From NCBI GenBank assembly GCA_900313345.1, contig OMQW01000028.1:1-14893 (forward strand): a stretch of 14,893 nt of DNA, read 5' to 3'. The notes below the pieces were generated by a model. That model was not told the DNA's origin. It searched no databases and was given only the letters and a program-made list of their open reading frames with translations. This DNA comes from an uncultured Eubacteriales bacterium. Lineage in GTDB: Bacteria > Bacillota_I > Bacilli_A > RF39 > UBA660. The position numbers were made by a program, and so were the translations under genes. This document shows positions 13,679 through 14,893 of the stretch, one piece after another; the first letter of the stretch is position 1; every line of letters starts with the position of its first letter.

Positions 13679-14893
13679 ATGAAAAATAAAAGTAGTGGAT
13701 TTACATTAGTTGAATTAATAGCTTCAATTACAATACTAAGTGTAATAATGCTTATTGCGGTACCTGGTATTAATGCTGCTATTAATAAAAGTAAAGTTAG
13801 AACATTTAATCAAGATGCTAGTAATTTAATACATAGCGCTAAAAGTGTTTATAATAAAGATACAACAATAAATGAACCAACTGAAAATACATGTGTTGTC
13901 TTACCAATAGATGCTTTAGAAACATTAAAAGTAAATGGTCCTAATAAAGGTAAATATTTAAATAGATATTCTTTTGTTACTATTAATATAGTTAATGGTA
14001 AGAAAGTTTATGGGGTTCAATTACTTGAAGAGTTTAAAAATAATGATAAGACTTATTATAGTGGAATACCATATACAAATAATATAGATTTAAATAATTT
14101 AGGTTTTTATAATGTGTTAGGTACTAAGAATTCATTCTTATCTATTATGGATATAAATAGTGTTAATAATTGTAGTAGTTCTATTACTCCTAATAATACT
14201 TCTTTTGTACTTGATCCTGAAAAGAAATCTACTTTAACTTATGATTATATTCAAAATGGTGGAGATAGAGTTGATATAGAAAGTAAAACTTATAAATATA
14301 ATGATAAAGTTGACTTAAGTGTTAAAGCATATAAAGATGGTTATGAGTTTATTGGTTGGAGTGCAAGAAAAGATAAAAAGGCTCCTATAACAGAATTATA
14401 TATGCAAGATAATGATATGACTTTATATGCTATTTATAGAAAGAAAAGTGTTGCTAAATTTATATATAATGCTCATGATGCTGATAATGACCATACTGAT
14501 AAAGTAAGTTATGCTGAAAGTAGTTGCTATATATATAATAATGTTACAGAATGTTCTTATGAGATACCTAGTATTGTAAAAAAATCAGTTGGTTTAAAAA
14601 GTAGTAAATATAGTGGTGTCTCAGATACAATTGGATCATCAATTTCTACTAATACTTTAACAAATAATAAAAATGAATATTATGCTTTTTATAGTTATAA
14701 AAATAAATTAACTTATAAAAAAGGAAATCATGTTACTAGTATAGATAAATCTAGTGATAGTTGTTCTGGTTTTAGTACATATAATGGAAGTGAATATAGT
14801 AAAACTTTATGTGTTATAAGTAAATTACCTGATTTTAAAGCTGAAGATAATTATAAAAAATATGGATATCAAGAAACAGAAACAATAGTTTCT
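13679..14893 (+). CDS. Type IV pilin-like protein with InlB-type B-repeat, 3' end outside window
   Basis: The frame is open for all 405 codons to the window edge, so the protein is partial. It begins MKNKSSGFTLVELIASITIL. This is the class III (type IV pilin/pseudopilin) leader: short basic head, cleavage after Gly7 before Phe, Glu at mature position 5, and a hydrophobic helix. A pilin-like helical stem follows (to about residue 65). Residues about 186-254 form an InlB B-repeat/Listeria-Bacteroides repeat, with the core GYEFIGWSARKD and the ending MTLYAIYRK. Residues 255 onward look like further degenerate repeats with paired cysteines (ESSCYIYNNVTECSY, SDSCSGF...TLCVISKLPDF). A surface or pilus-associated adhesive role is likely. 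The binding site is AAGAAGG. No pilus assembly genes are in the window. Confidence 0.88.
   Translation, partial: MKNKSSGFTLVELIASITILSVIMLIAVPGINAAINKSKVRTFNQDASNLIHSAKSVYNKDTTINEPTENTCVVLPIDALETLKVNGPNKGKYLNRYSFVTINIVNGKKVYGVQLLEEFKNNDKTYYSGIPYTNNIDLNNLGFYNVLGTKNSFLSIMDINSVNNCSSSITPNNTSFVLDPEKKSTLTYDYIQNGGDRVDIESKTYKYNDKVDLSVKAYKDGYEFIGWSARKDKKAPITELYMQDNDMTLYAIYRKKSVAKFIYNAHDADNDHTDKVSYAESSCYIYNNVTECSYEIPSIVKKSVGLKSSKYSGVSDTIGSSISTNTLTNNKNEYYAFYSYKNKLTYKKGNHVTSIDKSSDSCSGFSTYNGSEYSKTLCVISKLPDFKAEDNYKKYGYQETETIVS

Overview
The window is a very AT-rich (clearly below 30% G+C by eye), gene-dense stretch. It fits a low-GC Bacillota/Bacilli-type organism with a reduced genome, possibly one of the uncultured Mollicute-like gut Bacilli (RF39 and relatives). 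The evidence is the strong codon bias to A/T, AGGAGG and GGTGAT ribosome binding sites, sigma-A type promoters with TATAAT boxes, U-tract hairpin terminators, and Gram-positive marker genes (cdaA-cdaR, YitT, YuzA-like DUF378, a lipoprotein and a CtpA protease). The assignment is inferred from gene content. All tryptophan codons I checked are TGG, so the standard bacterial code is the best fit even though TGA stops are almost absent.

Layout. 1-100: the terminator of an upstream transcript. 192-809: an unrecognised 205-residue protein. 917-2694: a tight three-gene unit with a leucine-rich-repeat protein, a small helical protein and a xylose-isomerase-like TIM-barrel gene broken by one in-frame TAA. 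2704-3588 (minus): a YitT membrane protein, divergent from rnr (RNase R, 3696-5882). 5894-5970: tRNA-Thr(CGU), abutting the rnr terminator. 6056-6841: an unrecognised cytoplasmic protein. 6878-7588: a membrane-anchored alpha/beta hydrolase. 7596-8225 (minus): a zinc-dependent phospholipase-C-family gene with two in-frame stops. 8384-10538: cdaA-cdaR, the c-di-AMP synthase and its regulator. 10561-10755 (minus): a small DUF378 membrane protein. 10850-13624: three envelope proteins (a LolA-like lipoprotein, a membrane-anchored thioredoxin-fold-like protein and a CtpA S41 protease). 13679 to the window end: a type IV pilin-like protein carrying InlB-type B-repeats, cut by the window edge.

How the genes relate. 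Most genes have their own near-consensus promoter, often with a leader of only about 10-20 nt, and their own hairpin terminator, often starting inside the last codons of the gene. The second half is mainly envelope biology: c-di-AMP signalling, a lipoprotein, periplasm-side proteolysis and a surface protein. The first half mixes RNA decay (RNase R), a tRNA gene and genes I cannot name.

I did not find a convincing new defence or mobile system. The most notable signals are the two otherwise intact genes broken only by nonsense codons, the DGG variant of the catalytic DGA motif in CdaA, cdaA-cdaR without an adjacent glmM, the unnamed LRR/helical/TIM-barrel operon, and the pilin/B-repeat fusion.
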